Notes under the pieces: model-generated | Seen by the model: the letters and a program-made list of their open reading frames with translations, nothing else | Database searches by the model: none | What the model was told of the DNA's origin: nothing | Position numbers and translations under genes: made by a program | Assembly: GCA_905214875.1 (NCBI GenBank) | Contig: CAJMNR010000008.1 | Location: 34,623-98,622, forward strand | DNA length: 64,000 nucleotides | Direction of reading: 5' to 3' | From: an uncultured bacterium | Lineage (GTDB): Bacteria > Bacillota > Clostridia > Lachnospirales > Lachnospiraceae | Shown here: piece after piece, positions 8,760 through 16,685 of the stretch | Numbering within the stretch: position 1 is the stretch's first letter | Layout: each line of letters starts with the position of its first letter

Positions 8760-9749
8760 TTAATCCCTTTTTCCAGATAAAAATTCTACGAATTTACCAG
8801 TACCGATTGCTACTGCTGTCATAGGATCTTCTGCTGTCATCGTTTGAATTCCTGTTTTGCTTTCAATTAACTCTTCTAAGCCGTAAAGTAAGCATCCACC
8901 ACCTGTTAATACGATACCGCGATCTGCGATATCTGCTGCTAATTCTGGTGGAGTTCTCTCTAACACGCTGTGTACAGCTTCAACGATTTGAGAAGTTGTT
9001 TCTTTTAATGCTTCTTCTGTCTCATCGGAAGTAACTGTGATTGTCTTTGGTAAACCTGTTACTAAGTTACGACCACGAACGTCCATTGTCACAACTTCTG
9101 GGCGTTTATACGCAGAACCAATCTTAATCTTGATATCTTCTGCAGTTCTTTCACCGATTAATAAGTTGTGTTTCTTTCTCATATAGCGAACGATTGCTTC
9201 ATCAAAGTCATCACCAGCAATTTTAATAGATGTACTTACTACTGTTCCACCTAAAGAAATTACTGCAATATCAGAAGTACCACCACCGATATCAACGATC
9301 ATATTACCACATGGTCTTGAGATATCGATACCTGCACCAATTGCTGCTGCGATTGGCTCTTCGATAATTGCAACTTCTCTTGCTCCTGCTTGATATGTTG
9401 CATCTTCTACTGCTTTCTTTTCAACTTCTGTTACACCACTTGGTACACAAACGCTGATTCTTGGTTTTCTAAATGGCTTTTTACCTACAGCTTTTTGAAT
9501 GAAGTATTTTAACATTTTTTCAGTTACAGTATAATCTGAAATAACACCTTGTCTTAAAGGTCTTACTGCAACGATATTACCAGGAGTTCTACCAAGCATT
9601 AATCTTGCTTCTTCTCCGATTGCTTTTGTTTTATTTGTATCACGATCAAATGCTACTACTGAAGGCTCTTTTAATACGACACCTTTTCCTTTTATATAAA
9701 CAAGGACACTTGCTGTTCCTAAATCAATTCCTATATCACTACCTAACAT
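8760..9749 (-). CDS. mbl: MreB/Mbl actin-like cell-shape protein
   Basis: 329 aa, close to the family's 330-345. Actin-fold motifs: phosphate-1 loop GIDLGTASVLVY near residue 6, phosphate-2 loop DIGGGTSDIAVIS near residue 155, and the C-terminal adenosine motif LTGGGCLLYGLEE. MreB-type filaments guide lateral peptidoglycan synthesis beneath the membrane. Its place directly upstream of flhO-flhP-like genes is the Mbl position of Bacillus, which is why the mbl symbol is preferred; separation from MreB or MreBH by sequence alone is not certain. AAAGGAG precedes the ATG. Confidence 0.88.
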   Translation of the reverse strand: MLGSDIGIDLGTASVLVYIKGKGVVLKEPSVVAFDRDTNKTKAIGEEARLMLGRTPGNIVAVRPLRQGVISDYTVTEKMLKYFIQKAVGKKPFRKPRISVCVPSGVTEVEKKAVEDATYQAGAREVAIIEEPIAAAIGAGIDISRPCGNMIVDIGGGTSDIAVISLGGTVVSTSIKIAGDDFDEAIVRYMRKKHNLLIGERTAEDIKIKIGSAYKRPEVVTMDVRGRNLVTGLPKTITVTSDETEEALKETTSQIVEAVHSVLERTPPELAADIADRGIVLTGGGCLLYGLEELIESKTGIQTMTAEDPMTAVAIGTGKFVEFLSGKRD

Positions 9750-9975
9750 GACGTTCTCCTTTCAAACACTCATTCTCTATATTATCTATCTAATATTACC
9801 AATAGTATCTAAGTTATACTTTTTAATAGCTTTATACATAAACATACATCTTATATTATATACTGTTTCTCCTAATTTTCAAACGAAATTTTCATTTAAA
9901 ACACAAATGTTTTCCAGTTTTGATAAATTTTAAATGTTTCCATTATATTATTCCACTCTCTTTGTTGATTTATGA

Positions 9976-10452
9976 CTAAAGAGCATTGTTTTTTAGCCTT
10001 TTCACTAGCTGATTTTTTCTATAATAGTACCCAACTATACTTCCAACCACACAAACTATAGCAATTACTAATGGGCCCATTCTAAATTGCCATAAAATAT
10101 CGGTCACCTTGCTTGTCCCATTGCCCCATAAAACAAGCGCTGTAACAACAATTACAGTGGTTATAACGAATGCATAATACTCTCTTTTAGAATAACCATT
10201 CATTTTCTGCATAAATGGCAATTCTTTTTCGTATCTTTCCTTGATACATGGCTTAAGCATCTCCCCTATTATACTCGGAAGAAATACATATAGAATCATA
10301 ATATACATACCCTTTACTGGATATTTATAATATACTCTCTGCACAAAATCAACAATCAAACAGATTAACGTAATAATTCTGATTGTTTTTAGCGTATGTA
10401 ACAAACTCACCCGGCGTATTGTTTTTTTCATCTGTTTGGCTTGTGCACTCAT
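9976..10452 (-). CDS. Small multi-pass membrane protein of unknown function
   Basis: 158 aa with GGAG eight bases before the ATG. Four hydrophobic stretches are visible (around residues 24-42, 49-66, 93-109 and 128-144), with a basic N-terminus (KQMKKTIRR) and a basic C-terminus (YYYRKNQLVKRLK), suggesting a four-helix inner membrane protein. No known family is recognised. It stands alone between the cotJ operon and mbl, on the same strand, after a terminator. Confidence 0.65.
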   Translation of the reverse strand: MSAQAKQMKKTIRRVSLLHTLKTIRIITLICLIVDFVQRVYYKYPVKGMYIMILYVFLPSIIGEMLKPCIKERYEKELPFMQKMNGYSKREYYAFVITTVIVVTALVLWGNGTSKVTDILWQFRMGPLVIAIVCVVGSIVGYYYRKNQLVKRLKNNAL

Positions 10453-10594
10453 TGTTCTTCTCCATCCTAAAAATCGGTATTCTATGTAAGTTTACATTGT
10501 TATATTTTATAAGAACTCTTACAACATTACAATAGGAAATTTTTAAATGGACTCTACTTCTGAAATGAATTACCCTGTAAAGGACTCCTCTACT

Positions 10595-10638
10595 AAAAAA
10601 GATGCCGCAAACCATTTAACTGCAATCGTCTGCGGCAC
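10595..10638 (-). terminator. Rho-independent terminator of the cotJ operon
   Basis: Stem GGTGCCGCA ... TGCGGCATC followed by TTTTTT on the minus strand, just after cotJC. Confidence 0.8.
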
Positions 10639-10646
10639 CTGTTCAA

Positions 10647-11279
10647 TTATTTATCTGCACATTTATTACAGTCTTTTTTCATTGGAAGATCATAAGCTGG
10701 ATTGATATAATAGAAGTTTTTTGCATTCAAATTATCCTGAGTAATCCTTAATGCTTCGCCGAATCTTTGATAATGAACGATTTCACGCTCTCTTAGATAG
10801 CGGATTGGATCACAAATCTCAGGATCGTCTACTAAACGTAAGATATTGTCATAAGTTACTCTTGCTTTCTGCTCTGCTGCCATATCTTCATGCAAATCAC
10901 ATACTGGATCGCCTGTTGATTGGAGAGTTGTTGCACTAAATGGTACGCCGCCTGCTGATTGTGGCCATTGTCCTAAAGTATGATCTACGAAGTACGTCTC
11001 TAACCCTGCTTTTTTAATATCCTCTGGAGAAGCTCCTCTTGTTGCCTGATATAAAATCGCATTAACGATTTCTATATGCGCCAATTCTTCTGTTCCTATA
11101 TCTGTTAAAACACCACATACCTCCTTATATGGTTGGATATAACGTTGAGATAAATATCTAACTGCTGCTCCAAGTTCGCCATCTGGTCCACCAAACTGAC
11201 TCATAACGACTTTAGCTGCTGGTAAATTGCATTTTGTAATCTTTACTGGATATTGTAGTCTGCTCTCATAGTTCCACAT
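10647..11279 (-). CDS. cotJC: Spore coat protein CotJC (manganese-catalase family)
   Basis: 210 aa. Ferritin-like helices carry the metal-binding glutamate/histidine pattern of manganese catalases (GTEELAHIEIV near residue 62; EREIVHYQRF near residue 165), and the N-terminus MWNYESRLQYPVKI is typical of CotJC. It is the last gene of cotJA-cotJB-cotJC, an operon expressed in the mother cell during sporulation in Bacillus and Clostridia, whose products enter the spore coat. It may act as a catalase protecting the spore; activity is inferred from the family. Confidence 0.93.
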   Translation of the reverse strand: MWNYESRLQYPVKITKCNLPAAKVVMSQFGGPDGELGAAVRYLSQRYIQPYKEVCGVLTDIGTEELAHIEIVNAILYQATRGASPEDIKKAGLETYFVDHTLGQWPQSAGGVPFSATTLQSTGDPVCDLHEDMAAEQKARVTYDNILRLVDDPEICDPIRYLREREIVHYQRFGEALRITQDNLNAKNFYYINPAYDLPMKKDCNKCADK

Positions 11280-11282
11280 GAA

Positions 11283-11531
11283 TTACTTACCACCTTTCCA
11301 TGGCCATGGATCTTCAATCCAAGTCCAATAGTCACAGCTTTCAACATCATCAGCTAATAAAGGACCGAATTTCTCTTTATATTCTTCCATTGCTCGTTTT
11401 CTTAACTCTTTATATTTTGCATAATACTTTAAGGCATATCTGTCACAAGGATGGGTATCCAGATACAATGTGATATCCTGTACTGCAAAACTTACTTCAT
11501 TTATAAACTGTAATAACTTTTCTTCACACAT
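11283..11531 (-). CDS. cotJB: Spore coat protein CotJB
   Basis: 82 aa; the sequence (LLQFINEVSFAVQDITLYLD, CDRYALKYYAKYKELR, ending WTWIEDPWPWKGGK) matches the CotJB family in length and in its tryptophan-rich C-terminal end. It stands between cotJA and cotJC with a strong GGAGGGG site. It partners CotJC in the coat layer; its own activity is unknown. Confidence 0.92.
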   Translation of the reverse strand: MCEEKLLQFINEVSFAVQDITLYLDTHPCDRYALKYYAKYKELRKRAMEEYKEKFGPLLADDVESCDYWTWIEDPWPWKGGK

Positions 11532-11546
11532 TTTTTCGCACCCCTC

Positions 11547-11816
11547 CTACTTTTTTTGTCCACAACAAACCCATAAAGGCTTCACTAAATTTGGAAAAAT
11601 AGTTCCTTTCGCTAATCCACATTCTGCTTTGTATACATCGCCCCATTGTTGCCAAGGTACATATGCCATAGCGATAGGCATACAACCAATAGAATCTTCT
11701 GTTGTCTCAGGACATGTCATTTTCATATCACTCTGAACTTTTGATTTATCTGTACAGGACTTTTTATACTCCTGATTACATGCTTTATTACATTTACATG
11801 CACTGCATTGTTCCAT
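11547..11816 (-). CDS. cotJA: CotJA-type spore coat associated protein with Cys-rich N-terminus
   Basis: 89 aa from the ATG at 11816, chosen for the AAAGGGG site eight bases upstream; an in-frame ATG at 11855 would add 13 residues but has no such site. The C-terminal half (MAYVPWQQWGDVYKAE, GTIFPNLVKPLWVCCG) is the CotJA core. The N-terminal part is unusual in being rich in cysteine and lysine (MEQCSACKCNKACNQ), which could cross-link or bind metal in the coat. First gene of the cotJABC operon. Confidence 0.88.
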   Translation of the reverse strand: MEQCSACKCNKACNQEYKKSCTDKSKVQSDMKMTCPETTEDSIGCMPIAMAYVPWQQWGDVYKAECGLAKGTIFPNLVKPLWVCCGQKK

Positions 11817-11896
11817 TCCAATACCCCTTTCTAACTTCAAGTAGTTATAGTACATATTATGTCCGTCTAAATACTTTGTGCTTGTACCAAACCATC

Positions 11897-11925
11897 TTGC
11901 CCCACTGTCCCAAAGGAGCTATAAT
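11897..11925 (+). promoter_or_regulatory. Sigma-A promoter of the small gene at 11973
   Basis: TTGCCC at 11897-11902, a 17-bp spacer and TATAAT at 11920-11925, pointing away from the cotJ operon. Confidence 0.6.
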
Positions 11926-11972
11926 ATACTTTAAAGATAGTACTTATCATAATTGCATTGGAGGAAGTGAAC

Positions 11973-12362
11973 ATGCTCGCAAGGCCTAATACCATTGAAA
12001 CCAAGTACATAAAACAATTAGATCCTTCTGTTCATCCGTTAGCCTTTAATGGATTTTTCGATGATCATACTTCTCTTTTTCATATCATGGATTTAGAATG
12101 TAAGCAGCTAACCGCCCTTGAACAAGATCATCTAACAATTTGTACGCTTTTTTATAATACAAATGTGACACCAACCGTTATCGATCAATACATAGCGCAG
12201 ATTCATGAGTGCAACAATAAAATAGCCAAATTAGCCATTGTAGGAATTCCAGTGGGCGAACGTCCAGTCTTTCGACTTAAATTAGTCAAACAAGAAGGAC
12301 TTGGTTTCCCTTACCGCTTCTTTTCAACAGTAAAAGAAGCAAACGATTGGCTTCTTACTTAA
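11973..12362 (+). CDS. Small protein of unknown function
   Basis: 129 aa from the ATG at 11973, with GGAGG eight bases upstream (an in-frame TTG at 11958 lacks such a site). No family is recognised with confidence. The alternation of predicted strands and helices and the ending YRFFSTVKEANDWLL recall STAS/SpoIIAA-like small domains, where the last helix often begins with a conserved Ala-x-x-Trp-Leu; this is only a weak structural guess. It has its own promoter and converges on the GNAT gene. Confidence 0.7.
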   Translation: MLARPNTIETKYIKQLDPSVHPLAFNGFFDDHTSLFHIMDLECKQLTALEQDHLTICTLFYNTNVTPTVIDQYIAQIHECNNKIAKLAIVGIPVGERPVFRLKLVKQEGLGFPYRFFSTVKEANDWLLT

Positions 12363-12416
12363 AAAAAGCACTATTTTCGATTTCGCTTTTATAGCCGAAA
12401 TCGAAAATAGTGCTTT
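12361..12416 (-). terminator. Long-stem terminator overlapping the 3' end of the GNAT gene
   Basis: A perfect 21-bp inverted repeat (12365-12385 against 12396-12416) with a 10-base loop, followed on the minus strand by a run of seven T. The 5' arm on the minus strand encodes the last residues of the acetyltransferase, and its stop codon lies in the loop. On the plus strand the T-run is short, so it works mainly for the minus strand. Confidence 0.75.
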
Positions 12417-12907
12417 AAGTCTGTTATTCGATAATTCACGCCACCATTTCTCCTAGCCACATGAATACTTTTATAATTGTAATTATATGCTGTTACAATC
12501 ACTTCTTTTTGATTCATCTCTTTTGCTTCCTGTAATAAATACTCCAACAAAAGAGTTCCATATCCCAAGCCACGTCTTTGAGGCTCTATGCTATAAGCAA
12601 TATTACCTCCTGTTTCCCGCAGCATATCGTTCAATTCATGACGCAGTTTACCGATTCCAACCGGAATGTGATCCACAATCAGCCAGTACATCGTCTGTGC
12701 AACCATATCGGGCTCAAGATTAATTCCTTTGGATATCTCGTCCTGCCTCTGTAACCACATTTTAAACTGTTCATATGTAAGCCCATGAGCCCCATTATAA
12801 AATCCGTTCTCAATCGGTGGTATTCTTTGTAGCATACGATAAACAAGAGGCCCATCTGATGTAGTCAACTGTCTAAGCCAAATCTGTGGCTTTACTTTTT
12901 CTTTCAT
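12389..12907 (-). CDS. GNAT-family N-acetyltransferase
   Basis: 172 aa. The acetyl-CoA-binding motif A is clear (YSIEPQRRGLGYGTLLLEYLLQEA, Q/R-x-x-G-x-G/A near residue 110), followed by the NYKSIHVARRNGG motif B region. The N-terminal half resembles YiiD/RimL-like enzymes that acetylate small molecules or proteins; the substrate is unknown. GGAGG precedes the ATG. The 3' end is built into the terminator stem. Confidence 0.87.
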   Translation of the reverse strand: MKEKVKPQIWLRQLTTSDGPLVYRMLQRIPPIENGFYNGAHGLTYEQFKMWLQRQDEISKGINLEPDMVAQTMYWLIVDHIPVGIGKLRHELNDMLRETGGNIAYSIEPQRRGLGYGTLLLEYLLQEAKEMNQKEVIVTAYNYNYKSIHVARRNGGVNYRITDLKHYFRFRL

Positions 12908-12975
12908 AAAACGCCTCCAATGATTCTACTAAACATATCGACCACTTATACAAACTTGTTCACAACTCAATTGGA

Positions 12976-13965
12976 TTACTGTATATTTTTTACTGAACTA
13001 CGAACAATCAGATTCGTCTCCATATACATCCGTTCGTTCTCAACAAGTCCTTCTTCTATCTTTTGTAATAAAAGCTTCGTTCCCTCTACTGCTAGTTTCT
13101 CCATATTACGTTCCACTGTAGTGAGTCCCATTTCAGCTACACGGTTTATATCCAGATTATCATAACCAATCAGTGATATGTCACCCGGCATACTCAAGCC
13201 AGCCTCGGCAATTGCCTGGTTGGCACCAAATGCCATATCATCATTGAAACATAGGATTGCTGTTATGTCGTTCTCAAGCAGTATCTTTGTAGCATTATAA
13301 CCACTTTCAAAGGAGTAATCTCCTCTCTCCACATAGAAATCTTCCTCCGTCATATGATACCTTTGAGCGGCTTCTACCCATCCTCGATGACGCGCCCTCG
13401 TACTGGCTAATTCCAGGCCCGCCTCAATGATTCCAATCTTACGGTGTCCATTCTCTAGCAAATGAAGCATTGCATGTTTCATGCCTTTCGTCTCATCTGT
13501 TAAAACATTGGACACCCCAAGATAAACTGGCCGATTTAAAACGACAACAGGAATCTTCTTATTCAAAGCTTCCTCAATGAAGACACGGTCCGTCTCCATC
13601 TGGCTGATTACTAGGATTCCGTCCATATTTGTCGGATTCAATGACCCCGGTCTCATAGAATCAATACCTTTAACAACAATGTTATATCTGGATTCCACGA
13701 CTTCATACATCCCAATTAATGATTTATGTAATACAAATGGCGAAGTAATTCGTCCAAACGTAGAAAAGAACAAACCAATAGTATTTGCCTTCTGATTTTT
13801 TAAGTTGATTGCTGCTTGATTTGGGAAATACCCCAAATCATGCGCAATCTCTAAGATGATTTCCTTCTTATCATCCTTCACTACTCCCGTATTATTTAAT
13901 GCCCTTGATACGGTCGAGTAGGAAACCCCAGCTTGTTTCGCAATATCCTTTATCGTAACCGCCAT
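12976..13965 (-). CDS. LacI-family transcriptional regulator (pectin locus)
   Basis: 329 aa: N-terminal helix-turn-helix TIKDIAKQAGVSYSTVSRALNN, hinge helix with PNQAAINLKNQK, and a periplasmic-binding-like effector domain (TIGLFFSTF ... ISLIGYDNLDINRV). It is last in the minus-strand row GH28, sugar isomerase-like, lacI. It probably senses a sugar or uronate and controls the neighbouring uptake and hydrolase genes. A 15-base palindrome TACAATACTATTGTA lies 46 bases upstream at 14012-14026, within the end of the preceding gene, and might be its own operator (weak inference). Confidence 0.92.
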   Translation of the reverse strand: MAVTIKDIAKQAGVSYSTVSRALNNTGVVKDDKKEIILEIAHDLGYFPNQAAINLKNQKANTIGLFFSTFGRITSPFVLHKSLIGMYEVVESRYNIVVKGIDSMRPGSLNPTNMDGILVISQMETDRVFIEEALNKKIPVVVLNRPVYLGVSNVLTDETKGMKHAMLHLLENGHRKIGIIEAGLELASTRARHRGWVEAAQRYHMTEEDFYVERGDYSFESGYNATKILLENDITAILCFNDDMAFGANQAIAEAGLSMPGDISLIGYDNLDINRVAEMGLTTVERNMEKLAVEGTKLLLQKIEEGLVENERMYMETNLIVRSSVKNIQ

Positions 13966-14008
13966 ACCCTTCTCTCCTATCTCATATCAAAATATAGCAT
14001 TTGCTTAA

Positions 14009-14848
14009 TTATACAATACTATTGTAAATATCTTCAATGTGCTTCTTACAAGCAATTGCATTTTCTGGTGTAGTATTTTCAAGCGTTACATGAATATATG
14101 GCTTTTCTTTTTTAATAAAGGATAAGATTTCTTCATAATGCATCATTCCTGTTCCAGCCCCAACTGAAACTAACTGATTATCTTCTACTACAAAGTCTTT
14201 AATATGGACAACTGCAACATCTTCCCCAAGAAGTTCAATTGCCTCTCTGATTACTTCATCTCTTTGTTCATAGTTATGGATAGATAATAAGTTAACCGGA
14301 TCTAAAATAATCTTTAAGTTCGGAGAATCTATCGCATCAAGCACCATTCTTGCTCTTTTTGGATTCCAAACAATATGGTTCCAAACTGGTTCAATCGCAA
14401 AGATGACACCCATCTTTTCTGCATACTCTACGACTGGACGTAGATTCTTTATAAATGTCTGTAATGCCTTTTCTTCATGACATGCTGGTTCGTATTTATA
14501 TTCTAGGTTTGGCGCACCTGTTTCTGTTCCAACCACGCCTACTCCTAATACAGAAGCAAATCGGATATGAGCTTCATATTTCTTCATAATTTCTTTTAGC
14601 TTAACCTCATCTGGATTTGCTAAATTTAGATAACATCCAAGAACCGCTACATCTAAATTGTTTTTTGCGAATAATTTCTTAAGATACATCGCATATCCTG
14701 GTGTCAATGCGCTATTGGCAACACTGTATTCACTAATTACCTTAGAAAGTGCTAAATGGCCGCATGTAAATCCTTGTGAACTTACCACTTCTAATCTTTC
14801 TTCTAATGGTAACTTCTTTGCATCGTGCAATCGTAACCCAATCTGCAT
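14009..14848 (-). CDS. Sugar phosphate isomerase/epimerase-like TIM-barrel protein
   Basis: 279 aa, AP-endonuclease-2-like TIM barrel. Metal-site residues are visible in order: VVGTETGAPN, AIEPVWNHIV, ILDPVNLL, VVHIKDF and HVTLENT, as in xylose-isomerase-like epimerases. The reaction cannot be named from sequence. It lies between the GH28 gene and the LacI gene and is probably co-transcribed with them, so an isomerase or epimerase acting on a pectin-derived sugar or uronate is likely. GAGGAG stands before the ATG. Confidence 0.82.
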   Translation of the reverse strand: MQIGLRLHDAKKLPLEERLEVVSSQGFTCGHLALSKVISEYSVANSALTPGYAMYLKKLFAKNNLDVAVLGCYLNLANPDEVKLKEIMKKYEAHIRFASVLGVGVVGTETGAPNLEYKYEPACHEEKALQTFIKNLRPVVEYAEKMGVIFAIEPVWNHIVWNPKRARMVLDAIDSPNLKIILDPVNLLSIHNYEQRDEVIREAIELLGEDVAVVHIKDFVVEDNQLVSVGAGTGMMHYEEILSFIKKEKPYIHVTLENTTPENAIACKKHIEDIYNSIV

Positions 14849-14871
14849 ATCTATCTCCTCTTTTCTCTAAT

Positions 14872-16392
14872 TTATTCCCATTCTGTCTGGCCAACGATTG
14901 TTACGTTGTCCATAATCATATTCTCAACATTCTTTACGAATATACCCATCTTGCTGCATGGCTCAATTCCTGTCATCATTGCTGGAACATCGCATTTTGG
15001 ATTTTCAGCAAAATCAACATATACATTTCTCATCTCAATACAAGAAATCTTCTTCTCAGGTAAGCCATAGAAATAAGCAGCTGCAACATGGCAGTTGGTT
15101 GCCTTGATATCTTTAAATACCAGATGTCTAATCTCTGGAGTACGTTCATCTACCGGATATTCCTCCTTGGATTGTACATACTCACTTCTGCCATCTGGAT
15201 CACAGAAGTAAAAACTATTTGCAACGAATGGAGTCATTACATGATCCATATCGATATTTTCGAATGTTATTTCATCAAGAACAGAATCTTTTCCTCTGCC
15301 TCGTCTTGTCTTAATACGTAATCCTCTGTCCGTGTGACGGAATAAACAATCACGTACTGTAATCTCTTTTACTCCAGCACCAATTTCACTTCCGATTGTT
15401 ACGGCACCATGTCCATTTTCCATTAGACATTGACGAATTATAATCTTTTGTGATGGTACTTTATATTTTTTACCCATATATACTTTTCCTGATTTAATTG
15501 CAATACAGTCATCTCCTAATGTAAATCGAACACCGATAATCTGTACATTAACACAGGATTCTGGATCTAATCCATCCGTATTTGGAGAATCTGCAGGGTT
15601 TTCTACTGTAAGCCCATAGAATCCAAGATTATTACTAAAGTATGGATGAATTGTCCAAGAAGGACTATTACGGAATGTAAATCCTTGTACCGTAATGTTA
15701 TTACAATGATTTAAATAAAGCAATCTTGGGCGGAATGCACCTCGCATTACCTTAGGATCTTTCCACCAGTCATCAAATGTTGCATTACCATCTAATACGC
15801 CTTCCCCGTAAATCGTTACGTTCTCAGCATTGATTCCTGTAATGATTCCTGCATACATTACAAGTGGATTTCCTTCCCAAGTACCTAGATTGTACTCTTT
15901 TTGTTCATCGTAACTTTCAATCTCGCCTTGTAATTTCGGATATAAATTACGATCTTTATGCGCTACGATTCTTGCGCCTTTTGCTATTTCAATATTTGTA
16001 TCACTCTTAATAAATAAGCTTGTTACCAGATATTCTCCTTCTGGAATTAACACGCGGCTGTCCTTCGGACAAGCCATGATTGCCGCTTGGATAAATGCAG
16101 TGTCGTTATTTACTCCATCACCCTTTGCACCAAAATCTTTAACGTTTAAAGTGACAAATTCATACTTTGTCTTAAATGTTGTAGTTCCTACTTCCCTGTC
16201 TCCCGTAACTACGCTTACTTTATATTCACTATCTGGAGACAAATTAAATAGATTTGTTATAACTCGATCCGTATTTGTTACAAGTTCTCCATTTAGATAC
16301 ACTTCATATTCCTGTTTTGCCTTATATAAACCGCCATCTTCAATTTCAAGGACTGCACTTCTTGCAGTTGTCATTAATACTTTAATATTCAA
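14872..16392 (-). CDS. GH28 family polygalacturonase, predicted cytoplasmic
   Basis: 506 aa from a TTG start at 16392, supported by AAGGAAG eight bases upstream (the next ATG, at 16374, has no site). Residues 1-75 look like a fibronectin-III-type beta domain; residues 78-500 are a right-handed beta-helix of family GH28 with all four signature groups: NTDG near 270, the acid pair GDDC near 292, GHG near 327 and RIK near 360. No signal peptide is seen, so it should act in the cytoplasm on imported oligogalacturonides, as exo-polygalacturonases of other gut and soil Firmicutes are thought to do. It lies between the ABC importer and an isomerase-like gene. Confidence 0.92.
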   Translation of the reverse strand: MNIKVLMTTARSAVLEIEDGGLYKAKQEYEVYLNGELVTNTDRVITNLFNLSPDSEYKVSVVTGDREVGTTTFKTKYEFVTLNVKDFGAKGDGVNNDTAFIQAAIMACPKDSRVLIPEGEYLVTSLFIKSDTNIEIAKGARIVAHKDRNLYPKLQGEIESYDEQKEYNLGTWEGNPLVMYAGIITGINAENVTIYGEGVLDGNATFDDWWKDPKVMRGAFRPRLLYLNHCNNITVQGFTFRNSPSWTIHPYFSNNLGFYGLTVENPADSPNTDGLDPESCVNVQIIGVRFTLGDDCIAIKSGKVYMGKKYKVPSQKIIIRQCLMENGHGAVTIGSEIGAGVKEITVRDCLFRHTDRGLRIKTRRGRGKDSVLDEITFENIDMDHVMTPFVANSFYFCDPDGRSEYVQSKEEYPVDERTPEIRHLVFKDIKATNCHVAAAYFYGLPEKKISCIEMRNVYVDFAENPKCDVPAMMTGIEPCSKMGIFVKNVENMIMDNVTIVGQTEWE

Positions 16393-16457
16393 CCTTATAT
16401 CTTCCTTTCACTGCTTGTAACTACATAGATCAAGCGAATTCTTTGTTGTTATTTTTA

Positions 16458-16650
16458 GAACAAAGTGTGTGTTCCACACACTCTCGCGTCTTTTGTGTTT
16501 GTCAAGGAACGCACACTTTGCCCGCGCCGAACCTGGTCTTGGTAGCGACATCTTCCTTTCAGGTGAGTGCGCATCACATGCCCCGCTTTTTGGGACATTT
16601 TTAATTGTTAGGAAAGAGCTCGACAGAGAAATTTCCTATGAATAAAAAAA
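16458..16650 (+). repeat. Intergenic structured repeat, copy 1
   Basis: About 185 bases nearly identical to 32573-32757 and 63722-63906, in the same orientation. It begins GAACAAAGTGTGTGTTCC and ends in the hairpin TTGTTAGGAAA ... TTTCCTATGAA, whose right arm is here degenerate. AATAAAAAAA then joins it to the terminator of the permease operon. Internal structure: a 15-bp stem pairing CAAAGTGTGTGTTCC with GGAACGCACACTTTG, with one U-G wobble on the plus strand. It fills most of the 292-base gap between the GH28 gene and the permease gene. Confidence 0.9.
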
Positions 16651-16675
16651 GGTTGTCCAATGAAATTGGACAACC
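16651..16675 (-). terminator. Terminator of the pectin ABC-importer operon
   Basis: Perfect 11-bp stem GGTTGTCCAAT / ATTGGACAACC with a 3-base loop, followed on the minus strand by TTTTTTTATT, the T-run being shared with the end of repeat copy 1. Confidence 0.9.
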
Positions 16676-16685
16676 TCCTTGGGAC

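Noticed and set aside
9750..9975. Gap upstream of mbl searched for a small RNA or riboswitch
   Set aside because: Only AT-rich sequence without stable stems or known motifs was seen.
10349..10615. 88-codon open frame upstream of the small membrane protein
   Set aside because: Overlaps the membrane protein gene and the cotJ terminator, has no ribosome site, and its composition is not protein-like.
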